From assembly GCA_028564705.1 (NCBI GenBank), contig JAPXFQ010002822.1, forward strand, positions 1,116,001 to 1,180,000: a DNA stretch of 64,000 nucleotides, written 5' to 3'. This document shows positions 41,198-54,663 of the stretch, piece after piece; the first letter of the stretch is position 1; each line of letters starts with the position of its first letter. This DNA is from Apricaphanius iberus (taxonomy: Eukaryota; Chordata; Actinopteri; Cyprinodontiformes; Aphaniidae). A program made the position numbers and the translations under genes. The notes under the pieces are model-generated. The model did no database searches. It was not told where the DNA came from and was given only the letters and a program-made list of their open reading frames with translations.

Positions 41198-42094
41198 AGT
41201 TTTGACAGGGTTACGTAAAACACGTCACCGTGTTATGAGTCAATCGCTTACCAGGAGACGGTGGTGCAGCTGCTCAGTCTGAAGGATTCAGGACGATTAC
41301 TAAGAATTTGTGAATTTCAGCTTTTTTATGAGAAAATTGTATTATAACGTGGTTGAAAGCTCCAAAAAGGTGATTTTGCATTATATAGGACCTTTAAATA
41401 GGCACCGATAGTCATCGGCTCACACTGGGAGTGCACAGAAGCCTTAAACAGGATGTTGTGGTTTCTGTGGCTGCAGCACACTGTCAGATAATCTATTTAA
41501 ATAACCTCTCTCTCAAACGGCTTGTTTTGATTATTTATGGCTGCATTAAGAGGAGAGGATCAGGGCGATCTTTTTACACTTTACCAAACATTACACACAG
41601 GAAAGAAATCAAAGTTACTTTTGTTTGGGGGGGGTTTTCGTCCGAACAGTAAATCCTCTAAAAGAAAGTTGTTAATTAATATTTTATAATAGAGCTCCAG
41701 GATCTTCCTCTCTTTTTTTTCTTTCTTTTTTTTTAATAAATGTTTTAATGGATCTTTGCCTAATTTGGTCATGTTAAGTCAGTAAAACAGTAAAATAAGT
41801 CTGATGTCAAATATGAGGTGGCAAACAAGTTAAACTAGAACTCATGTTCAAATTAAATGCATCATTAATCCAACTAATTAGCTAATCCAACATTAGCTCA
41901 TGTATTTGTTTTCACAGAGAAACGGCCTGAGATCGCTAAGCTAACGTTAGCCAGGCAGCTGACGATACTCTTTGATGTGCTCCGCTTATTCTGCACCAGG
42001 TTTGCCCATCATTTGTTTAAGGTTCTGCAGCATCAGGTTTCAGGATGTTTGGAAATCGGTTTTCATGAGATTTTCAAAAATAAAACTCCCCTGT

Positions 42095-42395
42095 GAAGAT
42101 ACAATTTCCCGATCAGCGTTTTAGGCCTCCGATCTTTTAACCTCAAATCTGATCCGATTTCAAGTCCCGATCCGATATTTTGCCTTTAGTATTCAAGGCC
42201 ACTTTGTTCTAATTTTGTAAGTTGCAGTATTATTATCAGAGTTTTCCCCATAAACAAATAAAATATCCTATGGTCCTGAACGCAGCATAGATTTCCAACG
42301 CTTGGGAGGACTCATCAGCTATTATAGCTGATCTCCGATCACTGAAAAATGTGAAAATATCGTCCCGATCTCGAGATTGGGACATCCCTAATTTA
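42095..42395. repeat. hAT-like MITE fragment
   Basis: Contains GATCCGATTTCAAGTCCCGA and ends GAGATTGGGACATCCCTAA, a known style of fish hAT repeat. The left end is unclear. Confidence 0.4.
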
Positions 42396-44335
42396 TTCCC
42401 ACGACCATAGATGACAGCTCTCAGCGCGTCTCCACCGGCTGAAGACGCACTGAAAGCACAGTGAGTTGCGATCCTCATTAGTTTCCCCTGTAGTGGTTAA
42501 TCTTTCCATGTTCTAATGAATAAAATGTAGTAATCATGTACAATACCCTAATGACAAAATGTCTATAGATATATGACATTTTAAAAACAAAATTCATACA
42601 TGTCAGATTACACATTTTCAAGATGTTTCTTTTCTGCTGCAACTTGACATTCAATAGAGGTCATGATAAAGTGTGGTGCATTTCAGTAACATTAGTAGAA
42701 TAAGGACATTTTAGCGACCTTGTTCTGGACATCCTGTGGCTTTAATTAGTCCGACTCTGGAATACGCTGTGTGCATGGAGCAGAACGCAGCGCAGGTACA
42801 CTGCATGCATTATATTTATCACTCACAAACGAAAAATATGACTTAAAACGTTCTAGCCTAATAGTAATTAATTCTGTAACAACCATAGGCTTGATATGTA
42901 TAAAAATAGTAAGAAATAGTAAGTAATAAAAATACTATATTTTCCCCTCTGTAGAGCTTTATAAAACTCATTAAGAGGCACTGTTGTTGCTATTAACATT
43001 TGAAAAAAGGGACTAGTACTTTTTGGTAAATATTTGCTATAGGAATTGTGGAATAAAAAAAAAAATCATTAAATCATCGGCTAAAATGTGTATTTGTTAT
43101 ATTATCTCTAATTTCAATAATTAGGTAGTTCTTCATCATTTTAACCAAAGTTATTAAAGCCATAGTGGAAGGTCCGAAGCAGCAGACGCTGCAGTAAAGG
43201 GTAAAAGTTATCTTTAAATAGAATAGCCATCCTTGACCTGGTTGTCCAGATTCAGTCACTTAGAAATTTTCCCTGATCAAGTCTACATCTCGCCTCAGAA
43301 GCTTCCAGTTTTCCACCGTAAATTTTTATTGGTTGTAAGTAAAAGTTGAACATTTTGGAAATAAGGACTCAGACTCTCCTGCTGCTGTTGTTATTTTTTT
43401 GTGTGCTCATGTCTACCGTCCTCTTCCATCGTTTTGTTTTCTTGAAACATTGAGCGACGTTTTTCAATTCGATTTTGGGGGGGTGGAGGGTGTTGGAGGC
43501 TGCAGCAGGTGCTCTCTGCTCCGCCTGCGCTCTCGTTTCACAACAAACGTGGCGGATGATGCCAAGCGAGCCGGGTTGCAGAAGTTTTCCAGCTCTGAAG
43601 TGGTTTATGGGGTGGACGCGGGTACCACACAACCGGCATGCTTGCAGCCAGCTGAAGAGATGACACCCGGGGCTAAGCAATGATGAGACGCAACCGTAAA
43701 AGCTTTTTGAGGTTTATTTTATTTAATTCTCCTGTACGCCGTCCTGCGGGGCAGATAAGTTGTCAGTCTACCTCCTGCTTCCTCCGGTTTAACGTTTAAA
43801 ATGCACGTTTGATTGGCCTGTCTGTGTTAATGTGCACAAATTATCTTGATTCTGTGTTATTGCGTAGATAATGTATAAAACTAAATGAGGAGGCTTTAAA
43901 CCAACCGACTGCCCACACACAGCTCGCTCGTACGTCGGACATTAACCCTGCAGTCGTGTTCTTGGGCTGTTGGAAGCTGGAGTACCCAGCGAGAAACCAC
44001 ATATAGGCGTGCGGGATCCGTTGCATTTCTGCATCAACAAGCTGAATATTTTCGCCACAAAGTGCACACTTACTCTCTAATGCCTAACAAAAGTAGCATT
44101 GCACCTAGGCCGTTTAAATGAGGGGGGGAAAGTGCAAACTGAGATATAGAACTAAATCTGAGCATGTCGCCTGTGAAATGTGATGTTTTGTCATTTATTG
44201 AACTCAGAAGAGGATTTTTAAAATTAATTTAATCTGATGGATATCAAAAAGAGAGTTGTTTATTCGCGGACTGGACCCAACCAGCAGTCCATTTGAAATA
44301 ATGCAGGGCAGTGTGACTGCTGGCTCATGTTTGTG

Positions 44336-44355
44336 GTGTGTGTGTGTGTGTGTGT
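44336..44355. repeat. (GT)n microsatellite
   Basis: About 10 GT units. Confidence 0.95.
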
Positions 44356-45654
44356 TTTGATGTGGCCTGTCTTCTCTCCCAGGCGAAGGTTAGCAGGACA
44401 CATTGTTCTCCTGGTTTTCTGTGTCACTCAGCAGCTGTTGGTTTGTGTCAGGGGACACGGCAGCAGCTGTGTTTGTCTTATTTCAGTTGTTTTGGATTTA
44501 AAAGTATTTAGTAAAAAAGGTGTACTTAAGTACTGAGGAAGTGATCTGATTTTAATTTTTTTTTTTATTAATTAATCAGACAAAAATTTTACTTTTGTTG
44601 AAAATTGTGTTATTCTGTTTATCCTCAAAGGATTCAGATATTTTATTCAAGTAAGAGTAGTGATACTGGGTAATATTTTTACTCTAGATTTACTTTTTTT
44701 ACTTACACTTAAGTGAATTTTACTAGAAAAAGTCACTCAAGTAAATGTAACTAGTTACTACCCAACTCTGCTAAAACCTTCATTCATCGTCTGGATTGTT
44801 TGGTTTCTCTTCCTTCCTCTGTTTCGGTTCCCAGAGGTTCTGTTTACAGCGGCCTGATTTGTGAATCCGTCTTGTTTAAACCACCATCTCTGTCCTCTGG
44901 AGGAAATCTCTCCTTCTGGGTGATCGCGTGTCAGCAGCAGCCACCCTGACCATGATTTTTCACATTATAGGCTCATAGTCCCGCTCCACAGGAGAACAGT
45001 TGTTCAATGATGTTATCTGGATGTATGGTTTATGGTGTAGTTTAGGAATGTAGTCAGAACAATGACTGCAGTGTTCTGTTAGCACACCATCACAGAATAA
45101 CTCACTATAACATACATTGAAGTTGATCAAACGAATGCATTAAATATTGGCAGAATTCACATGTCATTCAAATAAATCCCACTTTTATTGTTATTGCAAT
45201 TCCGCTGCGAATAAGGTACAGCCCTGTTGGTTTGGTACTGAACGAATTCAGCTGTTTTCTTCCTGAACACATGCGGAATGTATATGTGAGGAACTCAGAG
45301 CGCAGTGCAACGTTCCACAGGGCAACTTTAAAATGTGACATCAGAATAAAACAGACGGGACTCCCAGCTATCACTAAACTCTATTTGGAACATTAATGGT
45401 TTCTCCTGCAATTATAGTAAAAACTTTTTTTCAGGGAACGCATCTTTCAACAGCAATAAGGTCCATAACACGCCCTGCATTGAACTGAATGACTCACCTG
45501 AAACAATGTAAAGCTTACTGGAAACATTACTGATACTAGAGAAAAACCAGCTGATATCCACATGGATACCAGTAGCATCCAATAAACCCAAACTACTTAT
45601 GGATAAAAACGTTGAAGGAATTCCTGTTGATGAGAAGAGATTTTTTGACAGCTG

Positions 45655-46575
45655 TCCATCGGGATGGATGATAATTCGATAGCAATATCTATCGATCGAT
45701 AGACGTGTGGTGTGATAGAAACAAAAGGGGTCAATAAAAAAAGTTCAAATAAAAATAATAAAAAGTTTCCTCAAATTTTTCCATATAGCCTATCAGGAGC
45801 AAAGGACTTGAGCTGAAACTGAAATTGTTGATGGTCCCTGAGCGAAGCTTCACTATAAAACTAACTATACCTCAGTCAGATGTCACAGCCAGGAGGAAGT
45901 TCAGTAGTCTTAAGCAGGACTCCCCTCCCCTGGTTCGCTGCGAATCATTGTTACAGAGAGACACGGGAAACTTACGCGGGTCGCGCTGCTAACGACACAT
46001 GTGGCTTTTAAAATGTCCCCAGGTTCTCAATAAGGTCCTCAGAAGAAAAAAAACGCTTTAAAAAACACACTGAGGGTGGATAGATCTGCCGGCTTCAGCT
46101 CTCAGTATCTGGACTGGGCTCCAGTTGTCTGGGCTCCGTCTACACTCTGGTATCGGTGAGTAGCTGGTTAGCGTTAGCTTTAGGAGCTGAACTGCATCAG
46201 AATAATCTTTACTGACAAACTGAACCAAAGGTTTCAGCCATTAATATAATAAATTGTCATAAAATGTTTGAAAGATGAAAAAGCATCAAGATAAAACTTT
46301 TATTTAAATTACTAACATCATTTAAAAAAATATATAATGGTTAATAACAATACTTTTACTTGTATTTACTGATGCTACTCAGTTCTCTTGATTTGTTTCT
46401 TACAAACTTTATGATTAATAAAAGTGTTTGAAAAATGAATTGATTTAATTTTTTGTTAAAATTAGTTAATTGAAGAATAAAAAAATGACCAGTGAGGAAC
46501 TTAAAAAATGTTTTCTACATTTTGTGATAATTATCGTTATCAATCAATGCGACTATTCCCTTTATCGACATGCTC
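45655..46575. mobile_element. Probable hAT-like non-autonomous element
   Basis: The left arm has ATCTATCGATCGATAGACG and the right arm has ATAATTATCGTTATCAATC with TTTATCGACATG, which resemble each other inversely. Boundaries are approximate and no transposase is seen. Confidence 0.4.
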
Positions 46576-49500
46576 TTTTTCTATGCCTCTCAAACCTAGC
46601 TGCCCATGCTGTATCCAAGTACAGGTTGGAAACAAAGCGGTTGAAGTATCCAGACATCTGCAAAGTGATTAAGCATGTTTTATTCTCAAACTATTATTTA
46701 AAGGAGCATGGGCAGAATGAAAAAAACAAAACTCATGAGCGACATGGCCGGCGCTGGAAGTAACTGCAGCAACAGTCACGGGAGCGAGCACAAAATCTTA
46801 GAAAAAAAAAGAAACGCCGCGACATACTGCCAAACCACTGCGTATATACAGGTATTATGAAAACAAGCACCATGTCGAGCGACAAAGTAAGTAAAATCTT
46901 CCTTTGGTCCCGGTTGGCAGAAACGCCTCTACAGATATGTTTTAAGGGTGAACAGACATTCCAATGGGGAACCGAATCAGATATATGTCCGTATGTTTGT
47001 CTGACTTTTATCATATTTTGCTTTTGACTCACGAGAAGCTGCTAATGAAACCTTCTTAGTGCCACTTTTAGCTTGCTTTGAGTCGAGTTTGGTTGTTAGG
47101 CGGTTGCAGGAGAAAACATTCCCAGAGCTGATTGAGCTGCAAGTCGCGATCTTCTTCCTGTTGAAGCTGCTGGGAACGTGCTAGCAGGGTCGACTTACGC
47201 CACACCCTTAGGTCAGTGCGGGAAATTCGGGGTCCGAATTGCAGCATTTTTTGCTGCAAACAGCCTGCTTAAGAAAATAGAACATAATATGTAAACAGCC
47301 TCATTCGTTTTTATTTAAAGCTCTTCGTTTCTCATTAACTTAAAAACGTGGACATGCATGTTTAGTTGTTGTTTTTTTTTTAAGAAATCCTGCCCCATGC
47401 TTCTTTAAACATTTCTAATCATTAACACTGACTGTTTTCAAGTTGTGATACTGTTTTCTACTCTGGCTATGTCTGCTTTTACAGTTTTTTTAAAAAACGG
47501 TACTTTTTTTATTAATCAAATCTCCAGTCAGTTCTATACTTTCGACTTTTTTAAGTTCTAAAACAAAATTAACTTAATTTCTGAAATTGAAAAGAATTAA
47601 TCAGAAAAAAGTAAAAAAAAAAAATACTGATCACAGAAAAATAAGTCATGAACATTTGTATTTATTTTTCTTGATTAAAGTGTGCCAAAAATGAACCGAA
47701 CCATGACTTTTTTGTACCATTGTGTTCTGTTGGTAACAAAGCACTCTGCAGTAAGAAGATTTTGGGTTAGAATCTCAGCCTGGAGTTTATTCTACATGGA
47801 GTTTCCATGGTCTCCCTCGCCATGGGTGGGCTCCCTCTGGGTACTCCGGCTTCCTCCCACAGTCCAGAAACATGACAGTTTGGTTAATTGGCCCTCTACA
47901 GTGTTTGTGTTTGTGAGATTCTGACTGTATGGAGAGGCAGATGCCTTGCTAAAGAGACTGGAATCGTACCGTACGGGTTCGTCTGAATGCTTTCTCCTTT
48001 AAAAAGTGCAAATAGATGGAATGGACCGGCTGATGAGTTCATTTAAAGCCCGTTGAACCGATCTTAGTGATTAAGATGTTCTGACAGATGGGAATCACCT
48101 TCCAGCTATAATCTGGTTTGCTGCATCCCAGCAGGAAATTCATTTAGTGTGTTTGCTTTCATTCCTGTCACTGTTATCTCAGAAAATACGTGATAAACTC
48201 CCACCTGCATGGCAAAATTGTAAAATATTAATACAGCATCCAAGCAGGACTTTGCAGTCGCAACATAATGTGCAGCCTTAATGTTTAGGAAACTTGCACG
48301 ATTATGTGCAGGTAGTTGGATTATAATCTCAACCCCTCAGGAGGTTTTAGTTGATAAACTGATTCATTCTAATTAAATGTGAACTTGTCTTGTGTTTTAT
48401 GGGATAATATGATCTTAGAACAACAGGAGTTCAATGGTCTTAGACTCTGTCCTGCTGAGTGATGAAGCCGTCTCCAAACTTTCTCCTGGTTTTTGTCACC
48501 CGCTCAGAAATGACGTCAAAACGGTCCCGTTTTTTCCCTAGAAATGATTTCAGGGAAGGGGAAAAAGTCCATCCTCGGATGTTTGTTGGATGTGCAGAAC
48601 GTCCAGCAGCAGTGAACACCTGCAATCCGTCAGCGAGCCTCTTCACCGAGTTGGGTCGGCGCAAATAGATAACCGTCTCCGCAGTAGGGGTTCAGGACTT
48701 CTGCATGGCAGTTCAGGTGATGCTGATTCATGGCTTCTCATAGCAGAGCAGGAACAGAATTTCAGCAGTCTTTTTATTTATTTGTTAGGGATAATTATAA
48801 TGAAGAAAAAAAGCTGATTTGCCCTTGGAGGATAAATATGCTTGGGAAAAGCTACAACCGTTGACGCTGAAAAGCACTAAAACTGTTTACTTCCACTCTT
48901 GGGTATTCCTGGACGTCCCTAATTGGCTCTCTCATCTGTGATTTAGCGGAGGATTCTCACCCACACACACTCAGACCTGTTGTCAGTCAGTTGGAAATAG
49001 CAGCTTAATCAGTCTGTCAGCATCGTGGAACTGAAGTGGGCCGGCGGCTTTGTCTCGCTGATTGCTGATGATGTAAGATATGCTCACACGGATCCTCTAA
49101 GCTGATTGGCTGTCTGCTCAGGTTGTTCACTGCACCAACAAGGACATGGTAGGAAGGTTGAGACGGGGGGAGGGGGGTGGTTGCAGACAAACCATCACCA
49201 GATTGCTTGAGGACTAACTTTGAACACCATTGATTTCGAGCCCCAAATCCGAAATAGGTTGGGAGGTTAGTATGGAAAATGCAAATGAAACCTGAAAGTA
49301 GGGATTTCTAGATTGGCTTTGACTTTTCTTCATTGCGGACACTATGAGCACAACATGATTCATCTTTTATCTGGTCATCTTCATTTATTTGTAAATATAC
49401 ATCCCTTCCCGTCATTCGTACCTGCAACACTTTCCAAAAATGGTTGGGACAGAAGCAATTTAGGGCTAATAATCATGCAAACTAGTTAAATAATTATGTG

Positions 49501-50095
49501 ATTTAACGCAGGTGATGTCAACAGGTGATTGTAATTATGATTTGGTCTAAAAGCAGCATATGTGAGAACATTATAAAAATGTTTTAAAATAATGTTAATC
49601 AAAGAGAGATAGAAACAGATTAGGATATTTCACCTTCAACAGTGCATAACATTTCCACTAGGGCCAATAGGGACAGAATGGAACGGGTAGGTTGTGTTTA
49701 CATTACCATCTCAAAAGAACAGTAGTGGGCGAGGACGTGGGCGGGCTTAGCTTAACAAAAGCTCCATCAAAAAGCATCTTTCTTTTGTTGTTGAAGATTT
49801 CATTTTTGGAAAACAGAGATTTTTTTTAAACCAATGTACTACTTAGACTTCCTTAGCTCAGAGTGATGTCAATCTAGCCATCTTGTTCTACAAGGATACT
49901 TTGCAGCTTGTTTTTAGTTGGACATTAAATTTAACTCAGTTCCAGGACAGGGTGATTGAAATAAAAGCAGGTTTTTGAAAATCGAATTTTTTTTTTCGTA
50001 AGAAGAAATTGCAAGTGATAAAAAAAGGTTTGGAAAAAATGGATTAAAATCTAAAAAAATTAGAGATGTAATTTTTAAGCCATATCATCCAGCCC

Positions 50096-50290
50096 TACCT
50101 CCAAGTCAAGGCAATTTTATTTGTACAGCACACTTTCAACACAAGGCAATTCAAGGTGCTTTACATGATTAAAATTGGAACACGGCATTAATCAGTTTGA
50201 TGATTAAAATAGAATAAAGCAAATACAATAAGACAATGGTCAAGACAATACAACAATGTAAGGACAAGCAGGTAAAAACACTGTTTTTAT
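50096..50290 (+). repeat. Short interspersed repeat
   Basis: Starts AAGGCAATTTTATTTGTACA and continues AGGCAATTCAAGGTGCTTTA, a common fish repeat related to LINE 3' ends. A fragment of the same repeat is at 32.77 kb. Confidence 0.5.
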
Positions 50291-51033
50291 TTACTATCTG
50301 ATCTTGCTGAAAAGCTCACAGTTCTTGATTAGAAAAAAACCCACAAGAAAGTATTTACAGTAATCAAGACTATAATTTGTGTGAACCGCAAGCAAGTACC
50401 AAGTGTTCCTGTAAATATTCATCCTCTATTCTGAACTTTTAATCCTGTAAAATTCAATTCAATTCAGTTTATTTTTATAGCGCCATTTCACAACAGATGT
50501 CATCTCAAGGCACTTTACAAAAAGAGTTATTACAATACAATGTTTAGTGTAGAAATTACAGAACCACAGAAGATTGCGTCGTGGAATTCTCAGCAATCCC
50601 TCATACTGAGCAAGCATGCAGCGACAGTGGGAAGGAAAAACTCCCTTTTAACAGGAAGAAACCTCCGGCAGAACCAGGCTCAGCACAAGCGGTTATCTGC
50701 CGCGACCGTCTGTGGCTTGGAGAATACACAACAGAGACACAGAAAGAGCAACAGAACCGATGCACAAGTTTGTTGCAGGACGTGGAGAATTTTCCGTCAC
50801 TGCAATGCCATCTTAGTCAGGGTCGTCAAGCAGGGCTAATCCGGAGCACCTACTATAATAGAAAACAGGTTAGTGCTTGAATTGACAGCACATCATGCAG
50901 TTGGGGAGAAGTAGGAGAGAAAGTAGTCACAGACCCTAATAATGTCCTCCAACAGCCTAGCCTAAAGCAGCATAGCTACTAACATTAACCTGTCTCCTAG
51001 CTACTAGGAGACCTGGCTACCAACACTCTGTCT

Positions 51034-51412
51034 TAGTCCTCCTGACCCGTGGACGGTGTAGGGCCGGTAACGGCCCCCGTCATGCCGGGGTCTTCTCGGA
51101 GTCGGGTTGTTTGAGAATGCAGCCCAAAGTGGGTGGTAAACTCCATCTAAGGCTAAATACCGGCACGAGACCGATAGTCGACAACTATCTTAAGGAAAAA
51201 TAGACAGAACTGAGAGGACAGAGTTGAAGAGGGCGAGAAACGTTTAAGAGATAAACGGGTGGGGTCCGCACAGTCTGCCCGGGGGATTCAACCCGGCAGG
51301 TAATGGGCGGCCGCACTGTGCGGGAGGATCCCCTTGAGGGACCTCTCTCCGGCGCTGGCTGGCCCCTGTGGGGCACATTTCTTCCGCGGCGGTAAGCCGC
51401 GACCGGCTCCGG
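51034..51412 (+). pseudogene. 28S rRNA-derived fragment in the LINE 3' UTR
   Basis: Matches the 5' part of vertebrate 28S rRNA (around the D1-D2 expansion region): CCGTGGACGGTG, GAGTCGGGTTGTTTGAGAAT, AACTCCATCTAAGGCTAAAT, ACCGGCACGAGACCGATAG, AACGGGTGGGGTCCGCACAG and GCCGCGACCGGCTCCGG all appear in rRNA order. Small deletions near its start and substitutions show it is not a functional rRNA gene. It is antisense to the LINE. The flanks on both sides are LINE 3' UTR-like CTACC/ACATTAACC sequence. Confidence 0.93.
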
Positions 51413-51566
51413 ATCTTTACCTGGCTTACATTAATCTATCTCTACCTAGCTACTCTACCTCTTCCTATCTCTTCCTAACTTTTGACACTCTGCCTGACTA
51501 CTAACATTAACCTGTCTCTTCCTATCTACCTGTCTGACCTGACTCTAACTACCTATAAACATATCT

Positions 51567-54500
51567 CTAACTGTAAGCTTTGTCAAAGAGGAAAGTTTTT
51601 AGCCTAGTTTTAAAGATAGACAAATTGTCTGCTTCACGAACCAACCCTGGGAGCCGGTTCCATAGGAGGGGAGCCTGATAGCTGAAAGATCTGCCACCCA
51701 TTCTACTTTTAGAAATCCTAGGAACTACCAGTAAACCTGCAGTCTGAGAGCGAAGGTCTCTGTTAGGAACATATGGAACAATCAGGTCTCTTATGTATGA
51801 TGGAGCTAGATTATTAAGGGCTTTATATGTCAGAAGGAGGATCTTGAATTCTATTCTAGATTTTACTGGGAGCCAGTGAAGAGAAGCTAAAACAGGGGAA
51901 ATGTGATCTCTTCTTTTAATATTCATCAGAATCCTAGCAGCAGCATTTTGAACTAACTGAAGACTTTTAATTGTATTCTGTGGACTACCTGATAATAGAC
52001 AGTTACAGTAATCCAGCCTTGAAGTAACAAAGGCATGGACTAGTTTTTCAGCATCATTCCTGGACAGGATGGTTCTAATTTTTGCAATATTCCTAAGGTG
52101 AAAAAAGGAAATCCTACAGACTTCTTTAATGTAAGTTCTAAATGACATATCTTGGTCAAAAATGACACCGAGGTTTTTTGCTTTATTACTGGAGGCTAAT
52201 TTAATGCCGTCCAGGTGAAGGGGCTGACTAAGTAGTTTCTTTTTCAGAGCTTCTGGTCCAAAGACGACAACTTCTGTTTTATCAGAATTTAGAAGCAAGA
52301 AGTTTAGAGTCATCCAAGTTTTTATGTCTTCCAGACATGCCTGTAGTCTACCTAACTGATTGGATTCATCAGGATTTATGGATAGATATAGCTGTGTATC
52401 ATCTGCGTAACTATGGAATTTTATCCCATGCTGCCTAATTATTTTACCAATAGGAAGCATATATATAGTAAAGAGAATCGGCCCAAGCACTGAACCCTGT
52501 GGTACTCCGCAAGTAACTATTGAGGTTGAGGAAGATCTATTGTTTACCTGAACAAACTGAAATCTGTTAGACAAATAAGATTTAAACCAACCTAGTGCTG
52601 TTCCTATTATACCGACACTTTGAAGCCTTTCTATGAGAATATTGTGGTCAACAGTGTCAAAGGCAGCACTGAGATCTAACAGGACCAGAATGGTCACCAG
52701 TCCATTGTCTGAGGCTATGAGAATATCATTAGTAACCTTCACCAGAGCTGTTTCAGTGCTGTGATGAGCTCTAAAGCCTGACTGAAACTTCTCAAACAGC
52801 TCATTATTGTTTAAATGCTCACATATCTGGTGTGCAACTATTTTCTCAAGAATTTTAGATAAGAAGGGAAGATTAGATATCGGTCTATAGTTAATTAAGT
52901 CGTTTTGATCAAGAGAGGGTTTCTTAAGTAGAGGTTTAATTACAGCAATCTTAAACTCCTGTGGTACATATCCATTGACTAAGGATAGATTCATTATATT
53001 TAAAATTGGAGCAGCGATCAGAGGGAAAACTTCTTTTAAGAGTTTAGTTGGGATTGGGTCTAAAACGCAAGTTGAAGGTTTAGATGAAGCTAATAATTTT
53101 AGTACATCACAAAGTTCGGCTGCATTAAAGCAGTTTAAGCATATATTAGGTTCCACCATTTTTGAGGCTGCCTCATTAACTAAGGAGGAAGCAAGCATAT
53201 TGGGAAGGTTCCCAATTATCTTATTCTTTATGGAGTCTATTTTATTTATAAAGAATTGCATGAAGTCGTCACTGCTTAGAGCTTGGGGAATGGTTGGCTC
53301 GATAGAGCTATGATCCTGTGTGAGTTTGGCAACTGTATTAAAAAGAAACCTAGGATTATTTTTATTCTCCTCGATTAAAGATGAATAATATGCTGTTCTA
53401 GCTGTGTGAAGGCTCTTTTTATATAGCAATAAACTATTTTTCCATATTAAAAAGGAATCATGTAAATGCGTGGAGCGCCATTTTCTCTCTAGTTTTCTAA
53501 CATTCTGCTTTAGGGTACGTAGCTCTAAATTAAACCAGGGAGTTAATCTTCTATGGCTAGCCACCTTCCTTTTCAAGGGGGCAACTTTGTCTATTGCCCG
53601 ACGCAGGGAGGAATTAACGCTATGAACTAAAATGTCAAGTTGTGAGGGGTCACGAGTTAAATCACTGTTTTCTGTTCTGCATTTATAAACTGAGGAAATT
53701 AAAGTTGGAAGAGCTTCTTTAAAATTTGCTACAGCGTTGTCTGATAACGTTCTGGTATAATGAAGTTTTCTTTCAGGTTTGATATGATCCATTAGAGTAA
53801 GTTTAAAAGTGATAAGGAAATGATCAGACAGGATAGGGTTATGTGGAAAGACTGTTATTTCTTCACAGTCAATGCCATAAGTCAGCACAAGATCTAAAGT
53901 GTGGTGACAAGAATGTGTTGGTCCCTGCACATTTTGAGTAAAGCCTATTGAGTCTAGGATAGTGTGAAAAGCTGTATTTAGACTATCACTTTCATTATCA
54001 ACATGAATATTGAAGTCTCCGACTATAATGACTTTATCAGTGTTTAAAACTAAGTCAGATAGAAAATCTGAAATCTGATCTAAAAATTGAGAATAAGGTC
54101 CTGGTGGACGATATAAGACCACAAACAAAAGTGGCTTTACTGCTTTGTTATGTGTATGAGGAAAGCTAAAAACTAGATGCTCAAAGGAACTGTAACTATT
54201 ATTTTTTTGGAGATTAATTAGTAAATCGGAATGAAAGATAGTTGCTACTCCACCTCCTCGACCAGTACTTCGAGGGACACTAAAGTTTAAGTAGCTAGGG
54301 GGAGTTGACTCATTTATTGTGACATGGTCCTCTTCCTGCAACCATGTCTCTGCAAGACAAAACAAATCAATATTATTTTCACAAATTAAGTCATTTACCA
54401 AGAGTGTTTTTGAGGGGAGAGATCTTATGTTTAGTAAACCACATTTAATTGATTTGTTTTTATGTTCAGTCCGAGTTTTATTTATCTTTATGAGATTTTT

Positions 54501-54641
54501 ATACTTTGCTCTAGTAGCATTAACTTTTAATTCATTAGTTTTGGGTAGTGGACGGGAAACTATCTCTATAGGGTAGTGGGTGGGTGGCAGTCCCTGTTCC
54601 TTGACCTGGACTCTGGGTTCCCTGAGCTGGACTCTGGGTTG
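51567..54641 (-). CDS. LINE ORF2: endonuclease and reverse transcriptase
   Basis: An open frame of 1024 codons after the ORF1 stop. Counting from the TTG codon at 54401 (80 codons into the frame), the next 944 codons give: an APE-type endonuclease with AETW (Glu 18), [12 protein letters not shown] (Asp 129) and SDHFLI (His 194); a linker; then RT with [10 protein letters not shown] (504), [11 protein letters not shown] (578), [13 protein letters not shown] (632) and [10 protein letters not shown] (663). The C-terminus ends [13 protein letters not shown]. The endonuclease N-terminal motif LLNIRSL lies upstream of the TTG, so the domain starts inside the first 80 codons, which contain no ATG. 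The first in-frame ATG (codon 204 after the TTG) lies beyond the endonuclease. Translation must therefore start elsewhere (see findings). L2-type by its RT wording. Confidence 0.93.
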   Translation of the reverse strand, partial: QPRVQLREPRVQVKEQGLPPTHYPIEIVSRPLPKTNELKVNATRAKYKNLIKINKTRTEHKNKSIKCGLLNIRSLPSKTLLVNDLICENNIDLFCLAETWLQEEDHVTINESTPPSYLNFSVPRSTGRGGGVATIFHSDLLINLQKNNSYSSFEHLVFSFPHTHNKAVKPLLFVVLYRPPGPYSQFLDQISDFLSDLVLNTDKVIIVGDFNIHVDNESDSLNTAFHTILDSIGFTQNVQGPTHSCHHTLDLVLTYGIDCEEITVFPHNPILSDHFLITFKLTLMDHIKPERKLHYTRTLSDNAVANFKEALPTLISSVYKCRTENSDLTRDPSQLDILVHSVNSSLRRAIDKVAPLKRKVASHRRLTPWFNLELRTLKQNVRKLERKWRSTHLHDSFLIWKNSLLLYKKSLHTARTAYYSSLIEENKNNPRFLFNTVAKLTQDHSSIEPTIPQALSSDDFMQFFINKIDSIKNKIIGNLPNMLASSLVNEAASKMVEPNICLNCFNAAELCDVLKLLASSKPSTCVLDPIPTKLLKEVFPLIAAPILNIMNLSLVNGYVPQEFKIAVIKPLLKKPSLDQNDLINYRPISNLPFLSKILEKIVAHQICEHLNNNELFEKFQSGFRAHHSTETALVKVTNDILIASDNGLVTILVLLDLSAAFDTVDHNILIERLQSVGIIGTALGWFKSYLSNRFQFVQVNNRSSSTSIVTCGVPQGSVLGPILFTIYMLPIGKIIRQHGIKFHSYADDTQLYLSINPDESNQLGRLQACLEDIKTWMTLNFLLLNSDKTEVVVFGPEALKKKLLSQPLHLDGIKLASSNKAKNLGVIFDQDMSFRTYIKEVCRISFFHLRNIAKIRTILSRNDAEKLVHAFVTSRLDYCNCLLSGSPQNTIKSLQLVQNAAARILMNIKRRDHISPVLASLHWLPVKSRIEFKILLLTYKALNNLAPSYIRDLIVPYVPNRDLRSQTAGLLVVPRISKSRMGGRSFSYQAPLLWNRLPGLVREADNLSIFKTRLKTFLFDKAYS

Positions 54642-54663
54642 TCACGGCTTTGGGGAACTAGAG
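54601..54663 (-). promoter_or_regulatory. ORF1/ORF2 junction: TGA with repeat and possible hairpin
   Basis: The stop TGA is at 54644-54642 in the context CCG TGA CAA. Upstream CTCTAGTTCCC (54663-54653) can pair with downstream GGGAACCCAGAG (54622-54611): six plus four base pairs around a small internal loop, enclosing the stop. Immediately after the stop a 21-bp unit (CCCAGAGTCCAG...) is repeated twice. Role in readthrough is inferred. Confidence 0.4.

Larger units (their letters stand above)
35541..49237. other. Gene-poor stretch with MITE-like repeats
   Basis: No exon with convincing splice sites and recognisable protein was found on either strand. It is probably the long 5' intron of ip6k1 or intergenic. 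Individual repeats recognised inside are listed separately. Confidence 0.45.

Noticed and set aside
43399..43683. 94-residue plus-strand frame and a 103-residue minus-strand frame, overlapping
   Set aside because: Both strands are open in a GC-rich patch, neither resembles a protein, and no convincing splice sites were seen. Left as non-coding.
51185..51376. 63-residue frame on the minus strand
   Set aside because: Lies wholly within the 28S rRNA-derived block; the frame is a by-product of GC-rich rRNA sequence.
52975..53313. 112-residue frame on the plus strand
   Set aside because: Antisense shadow of the LINE ORF2.
54399..54401. Start of ORF2 at the TTG codon
   Set aside because: This is only where an ORF caller permitting alternative starts would begin. 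It would cut off the N-terminal endonuclease motif and has no support as an initiation site.
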